Part shown: piece after piece, positions 36,232-47,845 of the stretch | Numbering within the stretch: position 1 is the stretch's first letter | Layout: every line of letters starts with the position of its first letter | DNA from: Cheiracanthium punctorium | Lineage: Eukaryota; Arthropoda; Arachnida; Araneae; Cheiracanthiidae | Assembly: GCA_038373885.1 (NCBI GenBank) | Contig: JAWZYV010019913.1 | Coordinates: 1,414,001-1,478,000, forward strand | Length of the DNA stretch: 64,000 bases | Reading direction: 5' to 3' | Notes under the pieces: model-generated | Database searches by the model: none | Told to the model about the DNA's origin: nothing | What the model saw: the letters and a program-made list of their open reading frames with translations, nothing else | Made by a program: the position numbers and the translations under genes

Positions 36232-36811
36232 TAGTCTTAAAAATAATAATATCAAATTCTGAGTAACGCCCTGGTGTGACTCCATAAGGTTTGTTTTTAA
36301 ATTCTATTACAATTACTTTTGTTTTATTTTCTGTAGAAGATTTACGCATTGAAGCAATGCACATTGAAGCAAATCCACATTCCAATATACCACAATTTCA
36401 CTGAGCCTATATTATGGATTCAAATGAATGTATTTCAATAATTTATCCAAATCTGTCCAAAAGGGCAAGTAAAATTTAAGTAAATGTTTACGTTGTGTCA
36501 AAGTATCCAAACTCAGTGAAATGTATTTAAATACATGGTATGCTACAAAGAAAATATTCCTACAAATTTTACTTGTCCTTTTGGGCAGCATGACGAAACA
36601 GATAAATTATTGAAATAAATTCATTTGAATGCATAATATAGATTCAGTGAAAGTGTGATATATTTGAAAGTGAATTTGATAATCAAAAGCATTGCTTGAA
36701 TGTGTAAATATTCTGTAGAAAAAAAATAATTGCAATGGAATTTAAAAACAAATCTTATGAAGTCACACCAGGGCGTCACTCAGAACATGATAGCTTTATA
36801 TTTTAAGACTC
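36232..36811. mobile_element. 580-bp foldback element with about 250-bp arms
   Basis: The left arm (36232 to about 36480) and the right arm (about 36565-36811) are inverted copies at roughly 80% identity. Matching boxes include AGTCTTAAAA at the tips, then CGCCCTGGTGTGACT.CATAA, TTTGTTTTTAAATTC, CATTCAAATGAAT, ATTTCAATAATTTATC and AAAAGG.CAAGTAAAATTT near the centre. The unique centre is under 100 bp. It is non-coding and presumably non-autonomous. I see no sure target duplication and no known superfamily signature at the tips. Confidence 0.8.
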
Positions 36812-38160
36812 ATATTTAGAGTTCAAAGCTATAAAGTAAAATGCTGCGACACAAACTTTTAACACGTTAAGTGTTTTTTATGAAGATATCATTACTTTTC
36901 AGGGGAATGATCAGAAAATAATAAATTAGTTTCACGGACGAATTTCAGAAGTTTTCTTGACACTAATGTGTGTAAATAAGTATACAAATCTGTTTTCATA
37001 CAGTATCGAAGTATTTGGACAAAAAAGTCACAACAAGCTCTATATGTGTATAGAATGAGGGAAAGCATGATATCACTTTATGATAGAAAAGCACTCAAAA
37101 TACTAGCGTTAAAAGATAAAATATATACAAACTTATATATTTTATGTTTTAACACAAAGATAAAAAATAAATATTCAAAAAGCAAGCATAAATGATACTT
37201 ATGGGAAAGTACGATAGTTTCCAACGATTTTTTTTTTCAGTCTTCTTCAGCCGACCACTGAGTTCCCACTGTTTCTTGAGACGATGTGGATCAACTGGAT
37301 AAGACTGGGGAAAAAATATCCGTCGAAGCATTTCTAATTATATACTATTTGGTAATTAACCATATTTTAAAAAGTATAAAGATCATCCATGTATGCAGGC
37401 GCCGAGTATGTAATTTATTTTTGGTATTTTTTCAAACCACATTTTTTTTCTAGATACTTTTTTTTAAATGTATTTGATAATACATAATATACTATAAAAT
37501 AAATAAATGAATAAATTGGATAAACTAAATTAAATACATAAACTTAAATTTGCATTTTCTATATGCATATAGCTAAGCTTTTCCTTGTACATAAAATATA
37601 CTTTTTTTAATGATTTAAAAATTATGATTAAAATAATTCATGTCTCGATATCTAAAAAAAAAAAAAAAAAAACTAGTGCAGTTTATCGTACTGTGAGATA
37701 TTTTTTATTATTTGAATTTTTTAGGTTTAATTTTATATTTTTAATAATATTCAGTCAGAAAATCGAATCCCTGATAAAATCGTAAAGTTGTCTTATTCAA
37801 TCATTTTCTGTAACACCAATAGATGGCAACTGCGCTGCTCGGTGGATTAGCTGAAAACCACTGAAAGCGAAACTTCAGATCGTTTTCAGTAGAGTGCATC
37901 AGTTTTTAGATTCTAACTCCGTGCTAGGGACCTAACAGACTCGCAAACAGCTTTTCTTATTTTTTGTATTAATAGATGATGCTCTTCTGAAGTGTTTCTT
38001 TGATTAAAATAATCAAGAACCACGTTTCACAGTGCCACAGAGCCAACAGCACTGTATTCATACATCCTGCCTTATTACTACTTCGATGAAGTGGTTTTGA
38101 GTATTATTACGTGAGAGTTCCCCTCTTTAAAAAGGATTAAATTAAAAAAAAATGTTTTCC
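36812..38160. other. AT-rich stretch
   Basis: Nothing coding is recognised. An A-run (37653-37671) interrupts a short frame. From about 37800 the composition becomes less AT-rich, leading into the possible promoter. Confidence 0.4.
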
Positions 38161-38164
38161 TAAG

Positions 38165-38320
38165 TAAACGGGTGACGTCAGTCACCGATTTCAGCTCCCA
38201 TTAAAATAATATATTATTTTTTTTTAAATCTTTAGAGCGGATTCCGAGATGAAAAGTGGACACTAGAAAAAGTCCGATTCTACCCGTATATATAAAGTGT
38301 CGCAGGTTGTTGACAGTTGG
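38165..38320 (+). promoter_or_regulatory. Possible promoter: CRE + TATA + initiator
   Basis: A perfect CRE TGACGTCA (38173-38180) sits in the larger palindrome-like GGTGACGTCAGTCACC. TATATAAA (38289-38296) follows about 110 bp later. ACAGTT at 38313-38318, about 26 bp after the start of the TATA box, resembles the arthropod initiator TCAGTT. The spacing is right for RNA polymerase II. No coding exon is recognised downstream (the 61-codon frame at 38337 has no known domain), so the transcript could be a non-coding RNA, an LTR or nothing at all. Confidence 0.35.
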
Positions 38321-40236
38321 TTCGTTGTTGTAAGCTGTGTCACTCGTAGAACTGCCGTTCTCCATGTTTGGAAAATTATTGAAAAATAATGTGACAATTT
38401 CTTTTCAAAGCGATCGTGTTTATATTTGTACTATTTTTCTTCTTTTTAACTGCGTACAAAATTTCATAAATCCAGCACTACAGATAATGAGCGTGCAACT
38501 AACTTTTTTAAAATTTAAGTGACTTTCTGTGTTAAAGTCACTAAATTAGTGTACATAATTTAAAAGAAATTAAACTAACTTAACGTCTTTGGGCATATAC
38601 GAAGTTTTACGTCTAGTGAATGTTATTTTCATTTTTCGTTTCTAAATTTAACGTTTACGCATATGCTATAAGAAAAGGAACAGTTAAAAATTCAAAAAAT
38701 GATGTTCACTCTTATGTTGAAGAAATTACTTTCCGCATACATTAGTAAAATTTGTTTAACATGGTCTTAACTATTAAAATACTTTGTGGAATTTTATAAG
38801 TCGTACAAACATATTTCTAGCAATTTCAAATGCGTAAAAACATGTCCTCTTTCAAGAATTCGATATTTTTTTAACATTTAATCAAAAACACAAACACAAA
38901 TTTTCCTAAAAATATTCTTAAATTATTCTTGTAAAGAAAAATTTTTACTTAAAATCAATAGCATGTTAAATCAATAGAAATCACGCCTGATTTTTCGGGA
39001 GCCCAAGGCAAGAGAGTCATCGGAATTCAATAGCTGATTTGCATAAATCCGATAAAACAATGTCATGCAGGCGAGATCCAACTTTGTTCTGGCGTAAAAA
39101 AGAACCACAAAGAATTAGAACACAGTAGATGCTAGTAATTCTTTTTACTGCTCATCGTGTCTCCCCCTTTCCCCCCTCCAGTCACTACATCTTGCCTTCA
39201 TTTAAGTATTAAAAAGCTTTGCTATAACAAGATATGCGTTCATACAGCTCTTGGGAAGTTAAGTCCGATAATATTAATTTTTTATCAAGCATTACTGGGC
39301 ATGTCTTTCTGTGGTGAGTAATTTTGTACATTTGTGAGAGAATAATACAGAGTTAACATGGCACTGTTGAAGTAGTCAAAGTTAGCAATGCGTGCTATTT
39401 TTCATAAATAAACTTTTATCATATTTGGTAAACTTCTTTATTTTATTTCCTTCAATAAGTAAGTTGATTCATATTCATAAAATCACTGGCATGGCATAAA
39501 TAATCACTTCTTGACAGGGTATAATAAAGAGGATACTGAGTTCATGCAGTTATTCAAAATTAAAGCAAGGCAAAAAAATGAAGAAATATGTAAATCTTTC
39601 GTAATATTTTGAGGCATTCACAAAATATATTGGTTAAAATGAATTGCAGTTTTTCGAACCCTGAACACATAATCTTTGAACAGAAACAGTTTCTTTTGAA
39701 GTAATTAGATACTTATTATTAGGGAGGTTGGGAAATAATAAAGCTGTAAATGCTTTTCGGTATAGTGTCAGAAGCCTCTGAACAGTAGCCTTTTCATTAC
39801 CAGGCGATTTGTTTTAAAATTTACGTGCTCATGTGTAAAAATTTAATTTTTGAATATAGACATTCTACCTAAGTACACTAAAGATGTACTTAGGTTATTA
39901 ACATCAACTCCAAAGTGAGTTATTAACGTCCTCGTAAATTTTGAGTGGTGCAACCACGTTTTAAACAAGTACATGTCGTGTCTAGTTAGACATTTATTTT
40001 TCGTCTATTACCTTGGATAATAGTAAGAAACGAGTACACATGTTAATTTTAAGAATTAAATACTCAAATTGGTTGTTAGATAGAGTTCTATAATCAGTGT
40101 ATTTTGCTTACCTAATTTTAGCGGTGTAGAAGACGTGAAAGCAGCCCTTTTGCCTTATTCATTCAGTTGTCTTAAGAGCTCAGTTGAAGATTAAACTCAC
40201 AACTTTCCTTGATTCCTACTAATACGGATTAACTGC
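38321..40236. other. AT-rich stretch
   Basis: No gene recognised. A C-rich TCTCCCCCTTTCCCCCC segment lies near 39162-39178; otherwise unremarkable. Confidence 0.4.
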
Positions 40237-41459
40237 TGGGTTAATAAGTTTCTAATTGGGAATATTAAACAGTACTGGATGATTTTATATTTGAAGACAA
40301 AGCTTTTCTGAACTTTCAATCCATATTCCCTTGTAGAACTAGTTCATAATTTCCAAAATTTTCAGAAAGAAATGATTATTTTTTGTAATGATAGAAAAAA
40401 AGGCAAAGTAATTTTATTTTTAATTGACCATTGGATTTACATTCAAGGAAAAGTCCTTTTTTATTTTTTAGTAAGAAGTTTGTATGAAGCGTAGTGCAAA
40501 ATTGCGTTCTCTTTTATGGAATGATGATGTGTCGAAAAGCACATACGAGTATTAGGTTCGATGTTTTAAAGATGGCGATTATAATGTGAGCGATAGAGAA
40601 TGTAGCGCTGCTCCACTGAATGCTAGCCATAAGGATTTGCAAATACTGCTCAGAAGATGCATCGCAAGTGCAAAACAAACTTGTTCAACATTTAGGAGTG
40701 TCAGAAAAATAATTTAGAATCGTTTATTTGCAATAGGAAAGATTCAGAAGGCAGGAAGATGGGTTGCACATGCATTGAGACAGGGGAACAAGGTTGAGCG
40801 TGTTTTGAAGTCATGAATCTGCTAACCAGCAACACAGAAAATCTTTCTTGTTGATAATCATGCAGAAGATGGAAAATGGATATATTATGAGAGTACAAAA
40901 TGCAAAAACATTGGATGAATCCCGGCGAAGCAACAACCTCATTGCCAGAACGAGACATTCACTGCAAAAAAATTCTCCTATGCATATGGTGGAACATGAA
41001 GGGTGTATTGTACTATCAACTACTGGAACCCGGTGAATGTATAACTGCTCAACGCTAAAAATAGCAATTGCTGCGATTGAAGCAGGAAATAGATAGTAAA
41101 TGCCCATTTACTAGGAAAGGTTTGCAGCCTGTCAAATTGCTCAATGACAATGCAAGGCCTCAACAACACGTTAGTAAAGTTTAGCTGGGAAGTTTTGGAA
41201 CACCCGGCTTATAGCCCCTTCGAACTACCATCTATGTAGATCGATGAAGAATGCCTTGTCTTCTGTAAACTTCCGCTCAGTGGACGAAGTATAAAATTGG
41301 ATTGGTGACTTCATCGTATCATCTGTGCACTCCCTGACCGATGGCGGAAGGTTCTGGCAAATAATGGAGATTTCTTGACGAATATAAAGGTATTATTATA
41401 AATTCTAAATTCAATATTCATTTCTTTGACACGCGCTTTAAAAGTTATTACCTAACCCA
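40237..41459 (+). pseudogene. Dead mariner element with transposase remnant
   Basis: Across shifted frames the translation gives: FKDGDYNVSDRE near 40566, the linker after the first helix-turn-helix; IQKAGRWVAHALRQGNK near 40741; FLVDNHAEDGKWIYYES near 40846, the region of the first catalytic Asp. Then AKKFSYAYGGT near 40961; a HLLGKV..LNDNARPQ-like stretch near 41105-41160; WEVLEHPAYSP near 41188; and a C-terminal WIGDF / LPDRWRKVLANNGDFL near 41300-41375. This order is that of mariner transposases (DD34D). Possible TIRs are TGGGTTAATAAGTTTCTAAT (40237) and, reversed, TGGGTTAGGTAATAACTTTT (41459). Many stops and shifts make it inactive. The boundaries are less certain than the identity. Confidence 0.8.
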
Positions 41460-42874
41460 TATTTACATAGTGAGATTTGACGTGTACATTCACAATATTT
41501 TAGTAAGCATTGAATGCTAAAAAATGCTATGAGTGCTATGTTTATTTCGCAATTATTTTCTCCAGACAAGCAAAAGACAATATGTTTAAGTGGATATTTC
41601 CATGCGTCTTTGTTTAAGTATGCATATTAGACGATCTCATGACTAATATCAGAAAAGAGACATAGTTTAGTTTTGAAATTTTTGAACTATTCCAATTTCG
41701 ATGAAAGCAAAGTATGGTCTTACGCAAGATCTTTTTTTCCAAATGCATTAAAAGTCCAGTATTGATATGAAAGAACTTTCTATCAAAACCAATCTTTTCT
41801 TTTGATAGATCCTTTTTAAATAACCTCTTGAATTAAGGGTTCATATCTATTACGTAGAATTTTGTGATAATAAATCTTTACCTGAAACCTAGCAATAACA
41901 ACCTTTTGTGAGGATTGATACAACGGGTACAACTAACACTAACTGAACCATTCTCAAATAATTCTATTCCAGAGTCGCTAAATGATTATTTTAGGAGACT
42001 TATGCTATGGTTATAATGCGAAGCAATAATAATAGTAAGTATTGTTTTACCTTAAAGAATTATAAGTAATTTTTGACTTTATAGCTTATCTTCTCTTTCA
42101 GTCAACGGCTGTACCTGGACGCACGGCTGTTTGATGGTAGCAAGTTTTTTAATGGTAGCAAGCACTTTTGTTTAAAGGCGAGCCTTCCAATACTTCCAAC
42201 ATATATCAGTTTGTAGATACAGCTCTTGAGTTACAGCTCTTGATATCTCCAGATATTTTCGGATAGGACCAGAAGTGTGGACAGGCTTTCATATTGCTTG
42301 TCGCTGTTTAACAAAGTGTTTTAATGATAATTATTATTTTTTTGTGCTGCTCTTAAGTATGGCTGGTATTCTGGTTGTTACGCGGCTGCATCCCGTTTTG
42401 CTAGGCCATTTTCTTTTTTTGAACGGAATGTCAACGAGGATGGGAATCCGTTGCAGGAAAACAACCCATCATTTTTTATCATCTTTGATAGCTTAGTTCG
42501 TCAATTAATCCATCGTGAGACACAATATAAATCCAGTGCCCCCAGGGCAACCTCCATTACGGCTAAGAGATCTACAATTTTTGGAATGCGACTTTCTTCC
42601 ACGGTAAAACCCTTAAGAGACTCTATTGAATTGTGTATTCTGCAGTGGGATGCTAGAGAGCTTTTCTAGTCTAAAAGACTTAAAACTATGAATTTTCTTT
42701 CCATCCATGATATTGACATGCTTACATTATAAAAGGCAAATCTTACTGAAGAAAATTTAAAATATAAGTTTATCTACTCAGTAAATTTAGAAGCATGGTC
42801 GGCAACATTCTTATAGGACTGCTTCCAAGAGCTGAAAATATGAAGGACGAAGATACGATCACATGGGTGTACAC
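41460..42874. other. Non-coding stretch
   Basis: Frames of 72-73 codons (42275-42669) overlap a slightly GC-richer patch but carry no recognised domain. A short direct repeat (ATGGTAGCAAG) lies at about 42133 and 42154. Confidence 0.4.
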
Positions 42875-42943
42875 ATTGTAAGCGCCTTCCGGTGGGGCAA
42901 ATCACGAAGTACGTGATTTGCCCCACCGAAAGGCGCTTACAAT
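42875..42943. repeat. Near-perfect 32-bp hairpin
   Basis: The arms 42875-42906 and 42912-42943 match at 31 of 32 positions around a 5-base loop (AAGTA). The arm contains GTAAGCGCCTTCCGGTGGGG and CAAATCACG, so it is much more GC-rich than its surroundings. CGGTGGGGCAA recurs in another hairpin at 60686-60733. Confidence 0.95.
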
Positions 42944-43438
42944 TTTTAGACTTTACATTCAACATGACCGTCTGGCTGGTCAAGTCTTTAAAATTGTCTC
43001 TTCCCAGACTCCCTTCTATACCCATTGTCGAGATCATATTGATATGAATGTCCACCCTAAACTTTGGGACACGCTATTGGGAAGCTAGAGGCCGAATGAA
43101 ATAATGACTTTTCTTTTTACTTTTTGCTTTGCTCTGTTCACTTTTAATTATTTATGTCAAGTTCTCTGCGGTTCTAGATAAAAAAATGGTAATGAATTGT
43201 ACGAAGACAGTTTGTAGAGCAGTTATTGCAAAGATCAGAAATGGCAGCCCGGGAATCAACCAAGTAGACGACTTGGGATGTGGGACGGCTAAAGTCTGGA
43301 GGCTTTTGGCTGCTCCGTGTATAGCGTAGACTTCACCATCAACGTTGATAGCGTTTCTGACTTCTCTTTTGTAACCCGAAAACTGCTTACCGTACCAACT
43401 AGCGCCAGCACCTGTTTTAGTATGTAAGATCCCAGCCA
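42944..43438. other. Non-coding spacer
   Basis: Nothing recognised. The 93-codon minus frame (42774-43055) runs through the hairpin and is not supported. Confidence 0.4.
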
Positions 43439-43693
43439 GACTTCGTGCGATTACACGATCAACTGTAATCGATTACAAGAAATGATATGGATTACGATTA
43501 CGATTACTAACAATTTCCAAAAAGATTATGACTAGTGAATATTAATTTAGTCAAATAACAGTAATCTTGATGTTAAAGAAATCAAATATCAAAAGAATTC
43601 TATAATAATCCAATTTTATTATAGCATTTTTGTAAAATTCGTAAAATATTATTTTAGTCATCGATTACAGTCGATTGTAATCGGCACGAAGTC
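43439..43693. mobile_element. hAT-type MITE (255 bp) with 8-bp target duplication
   Basis: The terminal inverted repeats of about 37 bp are GACTTCGTGCGATTACACGA... (43439-43476) and its reverse counterpart (43657-43693). Both carry GTAATCGAT repeats. The flanks CCCAGCCA (43431-43438) and CCCAGCAA (43694-43701) agree at 7 of 8 bases, the target size expected for hAT elements. Internal sequence is AT-rich, with extra ATTACGATTACGATTAC sub-terminal repeats. No transposase. Confidence 0.75.
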
Positions 43694-43701
43694 CCCAGCA
43701 A

Positions 43702-45948
43702 ACACACTACTGCCCGCAAAATGCCGGCCGGGTACCTAGGGCAAAGTGCCGTCTACCCGGAGCAAGGTAGATTGCCTTCGTCTGGAAGTCACTGGAGTGC
43801 CAGTGTCTGAAAAGTGCATGCCATGTGTCTATGACATGCACAGAAAAGTTAACGGCGTGGTACTGCTTAAAATGTACCGGACCAGCACTATTTGGCAGTA
43901 ATGGGCCTGTATATATTTCGTAGTGTTGGCATAAATTTCGTTATTTTAATTAATTAATATTGTTTCACATTCATACTGTGTAGAAGTGTTAGGGGATATA
44001 AGTTCCGGGCACCCGAGGCAAGGGTCACTGCTAAGATTTTTTTTTCTTTTTTTTGATGGAGGGGTGTAAGGGGAGAAGTTCATATTGTGCCTTCAAGTAT
44101 TTTAGTACAAAAAACTAAAATAATACAAACGAGTTCAGTATGCTATAAAAATGTTTACTCCGACAGTGAAACCCCCACTATGTACATAATTGGGGTACAA
44201 TTCTGTACATAGTGGGGTGAAGTACGAGGTGAATTTTATTCTTAAAATTTTTATAATTTATATTAATTTTTTACAATTTTGCTAAACTTTTCCTGAAAAA
44301 CATATTTGCAGACTTTTTCTACGTTAAGCTCCTGTAGTTATTTTGTTAATGAGCCAGTATTTTCATGTAATAGTCAAAAATAGAATGTACGCAATGGGGC
44401 TCATTTAGGAATTATATTTACTTTAGTCTATATTTCTATTCCCCAAAAATCGAACTGTTATCTTTTTATTTGGCAGTAAATGTTTATGAAACGCGAAGTT
44501 AAATATTAGTGGTTTGGTGAGGAGGGTCTGTGGCGAAGTTCACATATTTTTTGCGTCTTAAAATAATGTTCCGATGTTTCGTCTTTCAAAATCAAAATTT
44601 CGTATTCCGTATTAATTTCTCTCTCCACTTTGCTATTCTGCTTGATACACTTCACACTAACACTTCGCGTTTGCGGTTTTTATTCTAAATTAATTTCGCT
44701 TTAGCATATGCTGTGTAAATTCTTGGTGCCTCCCGGTCGCACGCCTTTGCTGTTCTCACGGGGTTGTAGGCTTATGTATTGGCATTTGCCAAATTCTGGC
44801 ACTTCTGTCTTGGCGTTAATCATTTAATCCGTTTGCTTCAAATTTTTATATTGTTTACGCCTACCGGACGGTGGTTGTCACGTGGGTCAGTGGCTTATGA
44901 GTGCTCATATTTTACTCGCCAACCTGTAAACAACTGGCAGTTTTGTAGGAAGATTTAAGTAGACTTCTTGATTGCTCTCCGTCAGAGGAGGTTGTGTTCG
45001 TTTTTTATGGAACTCCGGCATGCCGTGTGGCCGGAACGATTAGATATATTCTTGGTGTAATTTTCTACTAATGCAATGTACTGTACGTAATTGAAGTCGT
45101 TTCCTTTAAGACTGTTTGGATGATACCTCCAATAAATGTAGCTCCTCAGAATTCGGGTTGTTTTCCTGTTTTAAGTCTTCAGCATAACTCAAGGATTTTA
45201 TTCATTACACTATACGTCACGTAAACGGCCGAGAGAATGTTTTCTTAATCCACCTCCGACAAATCCCCCATAGAGTCTGTCGCCAAGCTATTTTCTTCTT
45301 CAGTGATATTTTGAAAATTGACGAATTACATTCCAACGGAAATGGCAACCCCTCTCGAATGCCATTTTGTGAACTGTGATTGTGAAGAAGTACTCTTTTT
45401 GGGGATCTCAAGGTTTTAAAGTTTTAGCGGTTTCATGGATTTACATCTTTCCAAAGTGCTGAATTGGTATTTAAATACTGTTCCACACTAACAAGATCTC
45501 ATCGTTAGGAATAGTTACTTTAATAACACTATTTCAACAGTGAGATTTTTGTTAGTTCACATTTGCATGTCTTAGATTTGGATTTAACTGGGATAATGCC
45601 CTGGATTAATTAGAAAATAACAGGTAAATTTTTACTTACACTGTTTTTAATATACAAAATCTCATTGCATATTATAGTGTATAAAAGAATTTTCCTTCAA
45701 AAAATTTGAGTCATATAGGTACAACAGGTATATAGAAATAAATGCCTTTTCAGAATAGCTAACATAAAAAAAATCATTTGATCAAAACAAAATGTACAAT
45801 AAAGCAAAATGTTACTCTAAAGTTATGTGTAAACACACATATATATATATAGTGCAACTTTATTTATTATATCCCTATAAAGAGATTTTATAAATGAGTT
45901 ATAATACTTTACGGTTGATATATGTATGTATATATCGGTTGATATATG

Positions 45949-46016
<68 letters not shown>

Positions 46017-46280
46017 TTGTTATATGGTCCCTAAGAACAGCGTTTATTTACAATTAAGCATAAATCACTCAGTTTTAAAATATCTTGATGCGGTTTTTTG
46101 TATGGTCTTGTTGAAGGAAAAAAAAACTTTATACTTGAAAAATTTTGCATTTGGGTGTCGTATACAAATTTAAAATGCCACTTTTTAAAGATTAACAACA
46201 GAACATTAACAAAATTAACAGAAGACATTTTGATACATAAAATGCATTAATGACCCAGAATTTAAGAAAAACATAAAATA
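43702..46280. other. Mixed stretch: GC-richer patches, one hairpin, TA microsatellite
   Basis: A GC-richer patch (43700-43910) and another (44700-45060) carry no recognised frame. A 14-bp perfect inverted repeat (CCCCACTATGTACA, 44173-44186 and 44204-44217) follows CAGTGAAA, which looks like a pogo-type tip without a partner. Long TA tracts lie at 45951-46012. The 75-codon frame through them is an artefact. Confidence 0.5.
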
Positions 46281-47845
46281 CACCGGCCTCCAAAAGTTAT
46301 GGAACAACATGTTTTTCGAAGCTCACCATAAAAAAATGACACTGACAGTAAAATTTACTGTTTATGTAAATGATAAAAATGAACTTTTATGCAAAAACCA
46401 TAGCTACCACTTTGTTTTTATAGAAAAGAACAGTCATACATGAGTCAGAGAAAAATGTGCACATATCAGGCTTTCATAATTACGCTTGAAACTTTTGTTG
46501 ATTTACATTTTTTGTTTGCAGATTCGCTAACAATAGGTATCAGGGTCCCGCAATGTCTTAGAGAAACTGTTTCCCGCTTCGTTAAGGTGGCGGGCGGTAG
46601 TGTGATTGGAAAACAGAGTTGTCACAGGCTTATGCTCCTAGTCGTCTTAATGTGTCTCGCAGTGTGGTCTACCGTCTCTGGAATCAATAACAAATGGAAG
46701 CTTCTGTGCCCAGAACATATGTTCTAGGCCGACCCACGTGCTATCTCATTTGCAGAAGACCGCTTTATAGCTCTTTAGGCCCAAAGAAGAAGAAGCATTT
46801 CTGTGCCGCAACTTGTTGCAGACCACTCTGTAGTATCAGAGAGAAGAATATACGCTGGTACGGGGCGAATGCGTCTTCACAATGCAGGTCTCTATGCTAG
46901 GTGACCACTTGTATGTGTCCTCCTCAACGAACGACAGAGAAGGGACCGTTTATCTTGGCCAAGAGAACACGTTCCTTGGACCAGACAGCAATCGGCTTCT
47001 GTACTCTTTATAGACGAGTCCAGATTCATACTGGAGAGCGTTTCAGGACGTTTACTTATCTGGAGGGAACGAAGCACCCGATACCATCACTCCAACACTG
47101 TGGAAAGACACAGTTATCGAGGTTGTTGAATAATGATTTGGGCAGGGATCCCACTCGATTGTCACACTGACCTGTGTGTGTTCCACGGAGGAACTATGAC
47201 TGGTGTGAGATATCGGAACGAGATCCTTGATGCCTATGTTTGGCCATATGCTGCTGCTATTGGCAATGATTTCATTCTGATGGATGATAATACCCGACCT
47301 CACCCAGCTGTGCTTATTGATTTTTATCTTGAGAGTCAAGCTTTGGAGCGAATGGAATGGCCAGCTCAATCTCCAGACCTCAATCCGATAGAACATGTTT
47401 GGGATTACCTTGGCAGACAAGTATCTGCTTCAAGTCCTCCTCCAAGATCGTTGCATGAGCTGGAACAAGGACTAATTCGTGCGTGGTCTTCGCTCCTTAT
47501 TGAGGTGTCCAACAACTTAATTAGCAGCATGGAGATTCGATGCCGCCGGTGCATTGCAGCTAGGGGTGGACACATTCCTTATTAGAACTCATTTTTGTAA
47601 TGTTTTCACCACATGGTTCCATAAAAAGCTTTGATAAACTGTTTTCTCTAAAAAAGTTGACTTTTCTACCAAAAGTGTTCTTTTGCTTTTACCCAATGTT
47701 TGTGTTGAATTTATGTAAATTTCTATGTCTTACTCAGTAAACAACTATTTAGTGCTAGGTTAGTCGAAATTTTTTGCTTCTATGTTCATTCGTTTCTATA
47801 TTATTCACAAAAAACAGGTTGTACCTTTACTTTTGGAGGGCAGTG
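46281..47845 (+). mobile_element. Full-length Tc1-like element (1,565 bp)
   Basis: The left tip CACCGGCCTCCAAAAGTTAT (46281) and the right tip in reverse (CACTGCCCTCCAAAAGTAAA from 47845) are matched TIRs of about 28 bp, ending in GGAACAAC and GGTACAAC. A TA target dinucleotide sits on each side (46279-46280 and 47846-47847). The length is normal for Tc1. The transposase inside is broken (see 46600-47585), so it could move only if a relative supplied the enzyme. Confidence 0.9.
46600..47585 (+). pseudogene. Tc1-like transposase, C-terminal half open, N-terminal half broken
   Basis: A cut-and-paste transposase of the DD34E group. The C-terminal 151 codons (47133-47585, ending at TAG 47583) are open. 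They include GGTMTGVRYRNEIL, FILMDDN with the second catalytic Asp, then WPAQSPDLNPIEHVWDYLG with the Glu 34 residues after it, and a closing RCRRCIAARGGHIPY. Upstream the first Asp lies in FIDESRF (near 47010) in another frame, preceded by RQRRDRLIWAREH-like sequence near 46930. The N-terminal DNA-binding region is only partly readable (SRSVVYRLWNQ near 46656). Several shifts and stops separate the pieces. The open C-terminal half implies a less decayed copy than those at 24.4 and 40.2 kb. Confidence 0.9.

Noticed and set aside
45946..46173. 75-codon frame beginning with a long Tyr-Ile repeat
   Set aside because: It is a translation of a TA microsatellite.
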